Shown: positions 1-9,166 of the stretch, one piece after another
Position numbering within the stretch: the first letter of the stretch is position 1
Layout: every line of letters starts with the position of its first letter
Source: Ferrimonas sediminicola
Lineage (GTDB): Bacteria; Pseudomonadota; Gammaproteobacteria; Enterobacterales; Shewanellaceae
NCBI RefSeq assembly: GCF_005116715.1
Contig: NZ_SWCI01000009.1
Coordinates: 1 to 64,000 of the forward strand
Reading direction: 5' to 3'
DNA: 64,000 nt
Notes under the pieces: generated by a model
Told to the model about the DNA's origin: nothing
The model's database searches: none
Seen by the model: the letters and a program-made list of their open reading frames with translations, nothing else
Translations under genes and position numbers: made by a program

Positions 1-9
1 ACAAATTTC

Positions 10-125
10 GTCTGACGACCATAGCGCTGTGGTCCCACCTGATCCCATGCCGAACTCAGCAGTGAAACACAGTAGCGCCGATGGTAGTGTGGGAGTTCCC
101 ATGTGAGAGTAGGTCATCGTCAGGC
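10..125 (+). rRNA. rrf: 5S ribosomal RNA
   Basis: The stretch matches the gammaproteobacterial 5S rRNA pattern: the internal blocks around CCCATGCCGAACTCAG and AGTGAAAC, and the GGTAGTGTGGG helix, are all present. The 5' and 3' ends (near 10-20 and 115-125) are complementary and close the terminal helix. It is 60 bases upstream of tRNA-Asp, as in the 3' end of many gammaproteobacterial rRNA operons, so the 23S gene should lie just outside the window. End positions are good to a few bases. Confidence 0.95.
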
Positions 126-184
126 ACTTATTTCCTTGATGTGAGAGCGCCAATCAGTCTCTTGCGTCAGGCGCCCAATTCGGC

Positions 185-261
185 GGAGTGGTAGTTCAGT
201 TGGTTAGAATACCGGCCTGTCACGCCGGGGGTCGCGGGTTCGAGTCCCGTCCACTCCGCCA
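185..261 (+). tRNA. tRNA-Asp (anticodon GTC)
   Basis: A 77-nt cloverleaf very close to E. coli tRNA-Asp. The acceptor stem is GGAGTGG/CCACTCC, followed by encoded GCCA. The anticodon loop CTGTCAC has anticodon GTC at 219-221, and the T-arm contains GGTTCGAGTCC. It sits directly behind the 5S gene and ahead of an intrinsic terminator, so it is probably the distal tRNA of the rRNA operon. Confidence 0.97.
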
Positions 262-270
262 ACAAATCGA

Positions 271-306
271 AAAAGCCCGTAGCTAACGCTATGGGCTTTT
301 TTCGTT
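271..306 (+). terminator. rho-independent terminator of the rRNA/tRNA operon
   Basis: AAAAGCCC followed by a short A/T loop region and GGGCTTTTTT makes a GC-rich hairpin with a T-run, ten bases behind tRNA-Asp. It should end transcription of the rRNA operon. Confidence 0.85.
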
Positions 307-459
307 TTTGGCTGTGAGTGGACTACCCGAGTCACGCTTTAGGGCGCTGGCAGTCAATCGCCCCCTTGGGTGGTGGAACCCATCCCTGGTGAATCCCTCG
401 GCTCGGCGGCCTGCCTCGCGTTTCTCGTGCTGCGAAGCTTCGCTTCGGTCGCTCGAAAC

Positions 460-509
460 CCACTCCGCCAACAAATCGAAAAAGCCCGTAGCTAACGCTA
501 TGGGCTTTT
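460..509 (+). repeat. Second copy of the tRNA-Asp 3' end plus terminator
   Basis: Fifty bases at 460-509 repeat exactly the 50 bases at 251-300: the last acceptor-stem strand and CCA of tRNA-Asp, the spacer and the terminator hairpin. The upstream arm also keeps traces of the T-arm. The 159 bases between the copies carry no tRNA body. This could be a decayed second tRNA gene left after unequal recombination, or an att-type duplication left by an integrated element. Either way the second hairpin can act as a back-up terminator. Confidence 0.85.
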
Positions 510-564
510 CTCGTTTCTGCTCCACAGAGCTTCCAGATAGCTCGTAAAGGACGTCTCACAGGCA

Positions 565-980
565 CCATCGTCACCCCGGCGAAGGCCGGGGCCCAGTGGC
601 TTTGTGCTTACTTTGACAAGACCCTGGATACCGGCGTGCGCCGGCATGACGGTGCTTGGAGAAGCCGAACAGGCATGAACTGGAACGGAGCGTGCCGAAC
701 GTGTCGGTGTTGTCGTCGATACCCACCCGGCGGCAGTGGCAACGAAGCGCGTCTCACTCCGCCTCACACGCACAATCGTCATCCTGATGACAATCAGGAT
801 CCAGTGGCTTTTATGAAAGGAACTTCATAAGAGCTCGGCAAACAAAGAGCCTGGGTACTGACGTGTGCCAGCATGGCCTACGGGGACTGTTACCCCGGCC
901 AGGGGCCGGGCCCAGTGGCTTAGTCTTTTAGCTTGGTGGCCTCTGTTTCAGGAGCTGGATACCCGCCAGCGGGGACGGTG
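565..980. repeat. Cluster of small palindromic intergenic repeats
   Basis: Three units share the pattern GTCA-CC-hairpin-GGCCCAGTGGC: 570-600, 778-808 and 888-919. Two of them are followed by an inverted partner (621-650 and about 954-979) reading the same motif on the other strand, so 565-654 and 888-979 can each form a long imperfect hairpin. This resembles the dispersed CCGGC-type palindromic repeats found between genes in many proteobacteria. The whole stretch 510-1114 has no convincing gene; besides these repeats I see nothing in it. Confidence 0.6.
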
Positions 981-1114
981 GTGCTAGGCTGGGAATCCCT
1001 CCAAACGCTGCCAGCCTCTCAGAGAATCCCTTTAGGATTATGTGGCTTGAGAAGGCGCTGGAGCGGCAGGAGGCCACAGGGTAGAATGCGTTCCTCGAGC
1101 GTAGGGAGGTGAGT

Positions 1115-1261
1115 ATGTCGGAACTGTTGGGGTTGACCCACGAAGAGCAGCAGAAGGCGGTAGAGCGAATTCAGGCTTTAACTGCAGAGGGGCTCTCCAT
1201 GGCCGAGGCCATCCAGGTGGTGGTGAAAGAGCTGCAGCAGGAGCGGGGAGCGGAGCAGTAA
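1115..1261 (+). CDS. yoaH: YoaH family (UPF0181) small protein
   Basis: A 48-residue protein preceded by a good ribosome site (GGGAGG ending 5 bases before the ATG). Its first half reads LTHEEQQKAVERIQ and then a helix with EAI, closely matching E. coli YoaH (LTHEQQQKAVERIQ). The length fits this family of short soluble helical proteins. Its role is not established; the E. coli homologue sits beside the aminodeoxychorismate synthase gene pabB, but no such neighbour is present here. It stands alone between the repeat cluster and a strong terminator. Confidence 0.85.
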   Translation: MSELLGLTHEEQQKAVERIQALTAEGLSMAEAIQVVVKELQQERGAEQ

Positions 1262-1270
1262 CACTCCCGC

Positions 1271-1312
1271 CCAAAAGCAAAGCCCAACCGAATGGTTGGG
1301 CTTTGCTTTTGG
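1271..1312. terminator. Bidirectional terminator between yoaH and ushA
   Basis: A perfect 19-bp stem (1271-1289 with 1294-1312) around a GAAT loop, with AAAAGC/GCTTTT edges giving T-rich tails in both directions. It lies between the convergent yoaH and ushA genes. Confidence 0.85.
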
Positions 1313-1353
1313 TTCTAAGGTATCAGCTGGTTAATCCTAACTGATGATAAGGG

Positions 1354-3084
1354 TTAACCACCGCAGCCATACGGACTTCTGGAGTTGGTGTACCGAACAT
1401 CTTTCGCCTTGTCGTAGTCCATCGGGTTGAGGGAGCCCTGCTGTTTGATGAACTGATACAGCATGTCGGCATCGACAAAGCCTGTGTTTCGAGCCTGCTC
1501 CAGTTTTGGATACTTGTTACCACCCGCAGCGTTGTAGCTGGGGAGGGTAAATCGATATGTGCCAGTCAGGCTGAAGGGCTTGCCGCCAACAGACTTGATG
1601 TCCACATCTCTGGCGACACAGTCGACGGTCATCTTGATGCCACTGAAGTGGGCGAAGCCGCCGGATCCCCGCGTCTTGATTGCGACCTTGGACAGATATT
1701 TCTTCAGATCCGCACCATTCATCTCGGTCACAGTCACGCTGTTGGCAAAGGGCTGCACTTTGAGGACATCGCGGTAACGGATCGGGCCCTTTTCGATGGT
1801 GGTGCGAATACCGCCCGAGTTCATGATGCCAAAGTCTGCGGGCACTGGAAGCTGAGTCTGGGCGTGGGCGATCATGATCCCTAGGGGTGTGGCTTGATAA
1901 CGCACGATCTTACGCTTGCCGATGAAATCATCCTCCGCGACACCAATCTTCTCCTTCAGCTTTTGCTGGCCCTTGTTCTGGTAGGGACGCAGCAGCTCGA
2001 GGGTTTGCGGATCTCTCGGAGTGAGCATCTGAAACGGATACATGGAACCGAACTTGGTGGCCGTGTTCACTGGAACCAGTTGGTAGTTTGCCAGGTGAAG
2101 TTCTCCACCATAGTACTCGAAGTCGGCGCGACCGACGTATTTGCCCCATTCGTAGGCTTGCATGATCCAGGTACCGTTCTGGCGATCCGGCTTACACTCC
2201 TCATCGCGGCCGTAATCCTCCACGTACTCGCCGGTCTCCCCCTCCATACAGACAGGTAACTGCGAGTGACCGCCAATGATCGCCTGAACCTGACCAGGCT
2301 CAAGGCTGCGGGCCAGGGCGACGTCACCCGGAGCGTTGCTGCCATGGCCGCCATTTTCGTAGTGACCCATGTGGGTGAGGCCGAAGACCAGATCCGGGTG
2401 ATGTTGTTCCTCAAGCTCCTCTAGGATGCCCTTCATCTCCTCCTGAGGAGAGGTAAATTTCAGGTCCTGTACATACTCTGGGTTACCGATCTCGGCGGTT
2501 TGCTCTGTGGTCAGTCCTACTACGGCCAGTTTCAACCCTTGAACTTCAAACAGCTTGTAAGGTTCGAAATAGAGTTGCCACTCACCGTCGACCTGGCGAT
2601 AGATGTTGGCCGACAGCCAGGGAAAGGCGGACCAGTCGCGCTGCTTGTCTACGATGGACGTGGGATTGTCGAACTCATGGTTGCCCACGGCCATGGCGTC
2701 ATAGCCAATATGGTTCATGCCGATAAAGTCAGGCTCAGCGTCCTGAAGATCGGACTCGGGAACGCCGGTGTTGATGTCGCCACCGGAGAGCAGCAACACT
2801 TGGCCACCTTGTTCGGCAACCTCTTGACGGATCTGGTCGATGACGGTCTTTCGCGCCGCCATACCATACTCACCTCTTTTACTGTGCCAGAAACGGCCAT
2901 GGTGGTCGTTGGTATGGAGCAGGGTGAAGCGTTTGCAATCATCGCCGGCGGCGAGGCAGGCGGCCGATGCGGTCACCTTAGGAGCCTCTTCCTCCTGTTT
3001 CTTACCACAGTCGGTTAACACCAGCGCAAGGGCGAGGGCTGAGCCGGAAAGAAGCAGGCTGGAAGGACGGAGTGAACGATTCAT
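1354..3084 (-). CDS. ushA: UshA-type 5'-nucleotidase / UDP-sugar hydrolase (putative lipoprotein)
   Basis: A 576-residue secreted metallophosphoesterase. It dephosphorylates extracytoplasmic nucleotides and splits UDP-sugars to nucleoside, sugar phosphate and phosphate. It reads very close to E. coli UshA: metal sites in LHTNDHHGRFW (Asp60, His62), SGGDINTGVPESD (Asp103), GNHEFDN (Asn135, His136) and GGHSQ, and a C-terminal substrate domain with NSGGIR. Unlike the E. coli enzyme, the signal sequence ends in LTDC (Cys26) followed by a charged linker, suggesting a lipoprotein as in Vibrio NutA, although Asp before the cysteine is unusual for a lipobox. The start is supported by AAGGA upstream. 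It is separated from the upstream nuclease operon by a terminator but belongs to the same DNA-use theme. Confidence 0.9.
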   Translation of the reverse strand: MNRSLRPSSLLLSGSALALALVLTDCGKKQEEEAPKVTASAACLAAGDDCKRFTLLHTNDHHGRFWHSKRGEYGMAARKTVIDQIRQEVAEQGGQVLLLSGGDINTGVPESDLQDAEPDFIGMNHIGYDAMAVGNHEFDNPTSIVDKQRDWSAFPWLSANIYRQVDGEWQLYFEPYKLFEVQGLKLAVVGLTTEQTAEIGNPEYVQDLKFTSPQEEMKGILEELEEQHHPDLVFGLTHMGHYENGGHGSNAPGDVALARSLEPGQVQAIIGGHSQLPVCMEGETGEYVEDYGRDEECKPDRQNGTWIMQAYEWGKYVGRADFEYYGGELHLANYQLVPVNTATKFGSMYPFQMLTPRDPQTLELLRPYQNKGQQKLKEKIGVAEDDFIGKRKIVRYQATPLGIMIAHAQTQLPVPADFGIMNSGGIRTTIEKGPIRYRDVLKVQPFANSVTVTEMNGADLKKYLSKVAIKTRGSGGFAHFSGIKMTVDCVARDVDIKSVGGKPFSLTGTYRFTLPSYNAAGGNKYPKLEQARNTGFVDADMLYQFIKQQGSLNPMDYDKAKDVRYTNSRSPYGCGG

Positions 3085-3197
3085 GGTAATCCTTCAATAT
3101 AAAGATGAAACGTCGCCACTGTCTTTGGGACTGGTGTTTCCCTGTAGAAGGGGAGTGCATGATGCTCAAGCCCGGAGAGAAAGCAGCGTATGTCCAA

Positions 3198-3234
3198 TTA
3201 AAAAGCAGCACCCAGAGTGCTCTCGGTGCTGCTT
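3198..3234 (-). terminator. Terminator of the porin-exeM-endonuclease operon
   Basis: Read on the minus strand, a stem AGCAGCACC / GGTGCTGCT is followed by TTTTT, 20-50 bases after the endonuclease gene stop. It separates that operon from ushA. Confidence 0.8.
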
Positions 3235-3251
3235 CTCATCGACTCAACGGC

Positions 3252-5870
3252 TTAGGACTGGCGACGACGCAGCCACACCAGCGGCAGCAGCAGGGTCATC
3301 AGACCGCCGAAGCTGCCTGCGCCGTCAGGCTTTCTCCAGCCGGCTTCTTCGGTGTTCTGAACGTCGATGCTAACAGTGGTCTTGTAGCTTTCGTCTTCGT
3401 TGCTGGCAGCCAGCTCGAACACCAGAGCCTGGTTGATGTCTACCTGAGGAGAGGTCACATCAAGATTCGGGCCGTTGGCTGTAAACTCGGCAGTGGCACC
3501 GGACACCTGCTTCCAGCTGTAGGTCAGGCCCTCGGGGGCGTTGGCTACAGTGGCAGTGATGCTGGTGCTGTCACCTTCGGTCAGCTTGGTGTTGCCGTCG
3601 AAGGTGATGTCCAGAGTCAGGGGCACGTTGGTCACGGGCAGGTTAATGACCTCGGTGGTGTCCAGGGTGCCGTCGCTAATGGTCAGGGTGAACTGCAGCG
3701 CGGTGTCGGCTTTCACCATGGGGGCGGTCAGAGACAGTACCGCGTCGTTGCCAACTAGGGTTTTCTCTTCACCGGCGATCTGCTCCCACTTGAAGGTCAG
3801 GATTTTGCCCTCACCCGCAGTAATTGCAGAGGCATCCAAGGTGAAGGCAGCGCCTTCGATGACGCTCTCAGGTGCTGTGATTTCACCCTCTACCACTAGG
3901 GCGGGGACCCCATCGCCACAGGCAGCGCCATACACCTCTTTTACCAACTCGGGGCGGTCGATGTAGGGGTTACGGTTGCCCTGATAGGTGTATACCGCAT
4001 CGTTACGTTGTTGGTCGGCGGCGTCTACTGGATCATCCTGGTGCCACTTGTACAGCAGACACAGGGTGCCGTGTACTGGCGCGTTGGCGGACAGTTCATC
4101 AGCAGTGGTGGTGCGATCGACCAGAGTCAGGTTGGGCATGCTGCCGTCGCTACCCTGATAGCGGGTGTCCATGTAAAGCATCATACGGGCCACGTCACCC
4201 TTGATGGCGTCGCGAGGCTCGAAGCAGTCTTTGGCTGTATCCAGGTAGTTACCTGTGCCGCGGCCGTCGAAGACGATCTCTTCACCGGAGTCGCTGCACT
4301 CACCGAAGTCGTTGTTGCTGCGCTTGGTGTTGACTGCGGTGTCGGCGGGGCGCAGGTGGTGGGCATCGGTGTAACCCCACTGAGACTCGCTTGGGAAGCC
4401 ATGGCTCTTGGCCCAGACGTGCTCCCGGTTCCACTTGCCCGCACCACTGCCACTGGTCTGATTGTCGTGCTTGGAGATGGAGGCACCGGTGTACAGTTCG
4501 ATGACGTTCTTGTCGTTGCCTGGATCCTGATCGGTATAGGTCAGTGCAGTCCAGACCTGCTTGTAGGTCAGCTGCTTGTGGCCAGTCGCAATGATGGTGG
4601 ACAGGGCTTTCTTCAGATCGTCAGCAGTCTTGAAGTCACCGTTTAGAACGTTGGAGTAGTACGCATCACCATTAAAGGTCTTGGGATCGGCGACCGGAGT
4701 CAGGGTTTCACAACCGGTGCAGGGATCCGTTGGCTCAGGTTCTGCAGGACAAGCGGTTTCGCCAGCGCAACCCAGGCCATCAAAGGTGTCCTGATCGAAG
4801 ACCAGCCACTGGTTGTCGGTGCCGGGGAAATCAGCTTCAGCTACAGCATCGCCCTCTGTCACGCTGGCCTTACGGCGCAGAGTCTTGTTTGCGGTGGAGA
4901 AATTGGCATCATTTGGATCGGACCAGGCGGAGCCCGGGTCTTCGCCACGTTTACCGAAGCGATCGACCACCACGTCGTCTTTGGTCAGGACCAGGGCGTC
5001 GTTACCATTGAAGTAAGTTACTGTAGAGGCGGTACCTACTTTGAACTCATCAGCAGCGCTGGCGTTGTGGAATACGATGCTCTTGCCTGGCTCCAGGGTG
5101 CCGGTCAGAGTCTCGGTGTTGCCAGGATCGGTGCCGCCATTGCCAAACAGAGTCAGTTTGTAGACATTGGCGTCCAGGTTGATGGCGGTGCCACCCACGT
5201 TGGAGATCTCTACCGCTTTGTTGCTGCTGCTGCCTTCAACGTATTCGGTGATCAGCAGTACACCCGGAGTAGCTTCAGAACTGCACGCAGCTTCGCCTGC
5301 GCAGCCTAGGCCGTCAGAGGTATCTTGATCGAGAACAACCCATTGGTCACCAGACCCGGGGAAGTCAGCGTCGGCCACTTTGTCGCCCTCAGTGACGCTG
5401 GCTTTTCGGCGCAGAGTTTTGTTGGCAGTGGAAAAGTCGGCATTGTTAGGATCGCTCCAGGCGGATCCAGGATCTTCCCCCAGTTTGCCAATGCGGTCGA
5501 TCACTGCATCATCCTTGGTCAGGACAATGGTGTCGTCTCCGTTGAACCAGGTAATTTCGGATGCGGTGTCAACCTTAAAGGCATCGGCAGCACTGGAGTT
5601 GTGATAGACAATGCTCTTGCCGGGGTCCAGGGTTCCGGTCAGGGTTTCAGTCTTTCCAACCTCGGTTTTGCCGTTGAAGTAGAGGTTCAGCTTGTAGACG
5701 TTAGCGTCCAGATCGATGGTGCTGTTGCCTACGTTGGAGATTTCCAGCGCTTTGTTGCTGCTGCTGCCTTCAACGTATTCGGTAATGACCAGGTTAGCGT
5801 TTGCGACTGTGGACAGGGTGCCCAGAATCATGGCAGTCGCGGTGGCAACTGCGTTTAATTTAATCGTCAT
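3252..5870 (-). CDS. Extracellular endonuclease I with two lamin-tail domains and GlyGly-CTERM tail
   Basis: An 872-residue secreted nuclease expected to cut extracellular DNA. After a signal peptide (about 1-25) come two near-copies of a lamin-tail (LTD) domain, about 27-175 and 205-370, both opening with ITEYVEGSSSNKA. The catalytic domain (about 395-650) is endonuclease I/NucM-like, with WNREHVWAKSHGF and DAHHLRP carrying the His/Asn metal and catalytic residues. Ig-like beta domains follow (660-845), and the C-terminus has GSFGG, a hydrophobic helix and LRRR, which is the GlyGly-CTERM signal processed by rhombosortase and type II secretion. The gene is last in an operon after a porin and exeM (74-bp gap containing a hairpin). 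The duplicated LTD domains look recent because the same peptides recur almost unchanged. Confidence 0.88.
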   Translation of the reverse strand: MTIKLNAVATATAMILGTLSTVANANLVITEYVEGSSSNKALEISNVGNSTIDLDANVYKLNLYFNGKTEVGKTETLTGTLDPGKSIVYHNSSAADAFKVDTASEITWFNGDDTIVLTKDDAVIDRIGKLGEDPGSAWSDPNNADFSTANKTLRRKASVTEGDKVADADFPGSGDQWVVLDQDTSDGLGCAGEAACSSEATPGVLLITEYVEGSSSNKAVEISNVGGTAINLDANVYKLTLFGNGGTDPGNTETLTGTLEPGKSIVFHNASAADEFKVGTASTVTYFNGNDALVLTKDDVVVDRFGKRGEDPGSAWSDPNDANFSTANKTLRRKASVTEGDAVAEADFPGTDNQWLVFDQDTFDGLGCAGETACPAEPEPTDPCTGCETLTPVADPKTFNGDAYYSNVLNGDFKTADDLKKALSTIIATGHKQLTYKQVWTALTYTDQDPGNDKNVIELYTGASISKHDNQTSGSGAGKWNREHVWAKSHGFPSESQWGYTDAHHLRPADTAVNTKRSNNDFGECSDSGEEIVFDGRGTGNYLDTAKDCFEPRDAIKGDVARMMLYMDTRYQGSDGSMPNLTLVDRTTTADELSANAPVHGTLCLLYKWHQDDPVDAADQQRNDAVYTYQGNRNPYIDRPELVKEVYGAACGDGVPALVVEGEITAPESVIEGAAFTLDASAITAGEGKILTFKWEQIAGEEKTLVGNDAVLSLTAPMVKADTALQFTLTISDGTLDTTEVINLPVTNVPLTLDITFDGNTKLTEGDSTSITATVANAPEGLTYSWKQVSGATAEFTANGPNLDVTSPQVDINQALVFELAASNEDESYKTTVSIDVQNTEEAGWRKPDGAGSFGGLMTLLLPLVWLRRRQS

Positions 5871-5898
5871 AGTGTTATCACTCTAAATTTCATGACTC

Positions 5899-5927
5899 GA
5901 AGCGCACTGCCCAAAGGCAGGCGCTTC
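5899..5927. other. Intercistronic hairpin between exeM and endonuclease gene
   Basis: GAAGCGC and GCGCTTC arms, with an inner CTGCC/GGCAG helix, form a hairpin in the 74-bp gap. No T-run follows on the transcribed (minus) strand, so it is more likely an mRNA-stability or partial read-through element than a terminator. Confidence 0.5.
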
Positions 5928-5944
5928 AATGTCGAGATCAACTC

Positions 5945-8900
5945 TTACTTGCGAAAACGGCGGCGCAGGGCGGCCAGGCCGAACAGGGAGAGCATGCTGA
6001 TGAAGCCGGTGCTGCCGCCGGAACCGTCCGCTTCCTCTTCGACGATGTCCGCAACCAGGGAGTCACGGCTGGTGATGTCGATCTTCAGAGTCTTGCTCGA
6101 ACCCGCCACCACTTTGCCGTCGCGCTCCAGGGCAACGGTGGCGTTGTAGCGGGCGGATGGGGCACCGAAGACCTCGAAGGTCACCAGAGCCTGACCATCT
6201 TCAGTCAGCACCACGTTCGGCTCTACCATCTGGCGCAGGTCCAAGTTGGCTTCGTCGTCGTCGGGGTTCAGTTTGATGGTGGCTACGTCGCCTTTGAGAG
6301 CGCCAGCAGCAACAGGAACCTGGTAGGGAACCTTGGCCAGCTTTCTCAGCTTGGGCAGAACCAGAGCGTGACCCGGGTCGGCTTCACCAGGCATGTAGCT
6401 CAGGGTGATCAGCGCAGGATCGTGGTCAGAAGAGCGATAGATGTCGTTTTTGTAGAACTTGTGCGCACCGCTGCCGTCGATGGTTCCCTTGTACTGGTTC
6501 TTGTAGTCGTACAGGTTGGATTCGGCGGCGTTGATGTGCCAGTCGGTGGCATCGATCACGCGATCTTCCAGAGTGGGAGAGATCAGGATGTGGTCGAGGG
6601 AACCCACTTCATCGTTGAAGGAGAAGCTCCAGGGAGTTTTTTCTTTCTTATCGAAGTACTTGCCAACAATATCAACGTAACCATAGGTCTTGGTGATGGT
6701 CGCAAAAGAGCCGCTTTCGTTGAACTGAGGCTTGCTGCCGATGAAGGTGTGGCTGGCTGTCACCAGGGTCTTGTTACGTGGGTTCTCAGTCAGAACCAGC
6801 AGTGGATCTTCCTTACCGTAGGCGTTCAGGTCACCCAGGATGATCTTGTCACCGGGAACCTCTTCCATCTCTTCACCCAGGTGTACCGCACCGGCGACAC
6901 GGAACTCGGCGCAGGAGCCCTGGCGATCCAGATCGGGGGCTTCGCGGTTGTTCCACTCGGTAGCGTCACCGAACTCAACACCTTGCCAGTCTTCCCAGCA
7001 GGTAGAGCCCTTTGACTTGAAATGGTTCACCGCCAGGGTCAGGCGCTTACCAGTCTGGTTAACCACAAAGGTCACGATCAGGGCATCACGGTGATAGTTC
7101 TGGCCATTTTCCAGAATCTCATCGTACTGGTCCTTAATCACTTCGCCGTTGTCGTTGACGATGGTGGGGGCCTTTTGCTGAGGCATGGGCAGTACGCGGG
7201 TACGCTCAATGCTCATCTTGCTGGGGCGGTACATGATACCGGTGGCGATGGCATCGGCGCCGATGGCGTCCAGTTCATCCAGAATCTGGTTGCCGTTGTG
7301 GTCAAAGCCAACGAACACGTAGCGGTTCTCGGTGGAGGTAGGACCGTTGTAGTCACGGGCACGCTCATCCACATACTCGATGTTGACCTGGTTCACCATT
7401 TCGGCGATGGCACTGTTTTCGCCAAAGCCGTTGTTCTCCATCTCCATCAGAGCCAGCACATCGGCATCCAGAGAGCGGATCGCTTCAACCAGCTTGGTTC
7501 TCTGGTGGATAAACTCATCGTGGGTCTCGGCACCACGGCTCTGACCAAAGTTGTTGTTGTCACCACCGAACGGGGAATTGAAGAAGTTGAACAGGTTCTG
7601 ACTGGCTACCCGGATAGCGAAGTGATCCTTCTCCACCTCTTGACCCAGAGCTGGGCTCTTGGTGCGAGGCAGGTTGTGGATGAAGTTGTCGCTGGTCAGC
7701 TCATTGGTGACGGTCAGGCTGTAATCCTGCTCATATTCGCCGGTGGCGTTGTCCAGAGCGGTCTTGTACTGGCTGATCACACCTTCCATACCGACGACGC
7801 TGTCATCGATGCGGATGTAGTTGGTGTGAGGGTCACTGTTAAAGGCCGGGTAGTAGGGCAACTCATTGTTACGGGACACTTCGGCGCTTTCGATAACCAG
7901 ACGGTAGTCATCGTTTTGCTCAGCTGCGGCTTTGGACTCCGGGCTGCCGGCAACATGCAGGTGGTTGGGCTGCACGTTGGGGCGGGTGTAGGCCACGACC
8001 AGGTTGTTGCGACCGTTGGGCGACGGCAGGTAGTTGTAGCTGAAGCTGCGTGACACACGCATGTCCTGGTTACCCTCAGTCAGAGGATCCAGATCCGCTG
8101 GCAGGCTAACCAGCATACCTTCGTAGCGCTCCAGGGTCTTATCAAAAGAGCCCTCATCGGATGCCAGAATTTCAACTGTGGTTGCAGCGGTGTCAGTGAA
8201 GTTGGAGTTTCTGACTTCCCACTTATCTGCGGCCAGCTGAGTTTGGCCGTCAAATTCGGCTACTGTGCTGCCCAGACATACGGTGCGGCCTACCAGCTGG
8301 CTGTCGGCGCTGCCACTCTTGACGAAGATGCCGTCAGAGGTCAGAGGATCGTTGTCGCTTTGTAGGTCGCGAATGTAGAAACCCTTGTTTGGCACGGACA
8401 CAACTGCAGTAACAACGCCCTCTACGGCGACGTCCTGACCAACCAGAGGCGAGGTGAAACCTGTGCCCTGAATCGCGCCGATGTTAGTCAGGTTCTCGCA
8501 GACGAAGGGGACGTAGGCTTCGGCGTAGTTTGGCTTACCCAGGGTAGCGGTGGTCAGGGGAGAGGTTTCTTCCCACTGGGAGGCATCAAAGCTGGCGGAA
8601 GGGGCCGGCACATTGCCATCGGCGTCGAATCGACGAACCAAGGTGGTATCTGCTGCCCAAACAGAGGTGTCATTTTCGCCACCAACACGGTCGATAACGG
8701 TATCGCCATTCTTCAGATAGAAGCCATCGTTACCACTCATGTAGAAATCGGAGTAGCTGGTGTTTGGATCGCCGGTACCAATGACGAAGGTACCGCCATT
8801 GTCAATCACCGCTTGCTTGTGGGCATCACTGGCATCTTTATTCAGGATGACCAATGAGCTACCAGCTTCGATGGTGACGCCGGACAGCAGGGGTGTGCCG

Positions 8901-9130
8901 TCATCCTTTTTCAGCTCATTGTTGTATTTACCGTTACCACGCAGGAAGGCTTTGGTGTCATCGTTAAAGGTGAATGCGTCGGTGGCGTGGGTGTTGGTGA
9001 TCTCAACAGACCCCGCGTCTCCCGCGTAGTCTTTCTGTGTCATTTCGGTGATCAGCAGGTCTTCAACGCCAGCGTGTGCGCCTATGCTGATGGTGCTGGC
9101 AATGGCCAGCGAGAGGATACTTTTCTTCAT
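5945..9130 (-). CDS. exeM: ExeM/NucH family extracellular endonuclease
   Basis: A 1061-residue secreted nuclease. It has a signal peptide ending near residue 20, an LTD domain (about 22-190), an OB-fold nucleic-acid-binding region (about 215-480), and an exonuclease-endonuclease-phosphatase domain (about 505-920). Catalytic motifs are visible: ASQNLFNFF, LMEMENNGFG (metal Glu), NHFKSKG, LGDLNAYG (Asp/Asn), SLDHIL and SSDHDP (catalytic His). The tail (GSGG, hydrophobic helix, LRRRFRK) is a GlyGly-CTERM sorting signal like that of the downstream nuclease. ExeM proteins in Shewanella degrade extracellular DNA and affect biofilms. Second gene of the operon, 36 bases after the porin. The substrate is inferred from the family. 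Confidence 0.92.
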   Translation of the reverse strand: MKKSILSLAIASTISIGAHAGVEDLLITEMTQKDYAGDAGSVEITNTHATDAFTFNDDTKAFLRGNGKYNNELKKDDGTPLLSGVTIEAGSSLVILNKDASDAHKQAVIDNGGTFVIGTGDPNTSYSDFYMSGNDGFYLKNGDTVIDRVGGENDTSVWAADTTLVRRFDADGNVPAPSASFDASQWEETSPLTTATLGKPNYAEAYVPFVCENLTNIGAIQGTGFTSPLVGQDVAVEGVVTAVVSVPNKGFYIRDLQSDNDPLTSDGIFVKSGSADSQLVGRTVCLGSTVAEFDGQTQLAADKWEVRNSNFTDTAATTVEILASDEGSFDKTLERYEGMLVSLPADLDPLTEGNQDMRVSRSFSYNYLPSPNGRNNLVVAYTRPNVQPNHLHVAGSPESKAAAEQNDDYRLVIESAEVSRNNELPYYPAFNSDPHTNYIRIDDSVVGMEGVISQYKTALDNATGEYEQDYSLTVTNELTSDNFIHNLPRTKSPALGQEVEKDHFAIRVASQNLFNFFNSPFGGDNNNFGQSRGAETHDEFIHQRTKLVEAIRSLDADVLALMEMENNGFGENSAIAEMVNQVNIEYVDERARDYNGPTSTENRYVFVGFDHNGNQILDELDAIGADAIATGIMYRPSKMSIERTRVLPMPQQKAPTIVNDNGEVIKDQYDEILENGQNYHRDALIVTFVVNQTGKRLTLAVNHFKSKGSTCWEDWQGVEFGDATEWNNREAPDLDRQGSCAEFRVAGAVHLGEEMEEVPGDKIILGDLNAYGKEDPLLVLTENPRNKTLVTASHTFIGSKPQFNESGSFATITKTYGYVDIVGKYFDKKEKTPWSFSFNDEVGSLDHILISPTLEDRVIDATDWHINAAESNLYDYKNQYKGTIDGSGAHKFYKNDIYRSSDHDPALITLSYMPGEADPGHALVLPKLRKLAKVPYQVPVAAGALKGDVATIKLNPDDDEANLDLRQMVEPNVVLTEDGQALVTFEVFGAPSARYNATVALERDGKVVAGSSKTLKIDITSRDSLVADIVEEEADGSGGSTGFISMLSLFGLAALRRRFRK

Positions 9131-9166
9131 AGCAAACTCTATAAAAATATTGGACTCGAACTAGGA

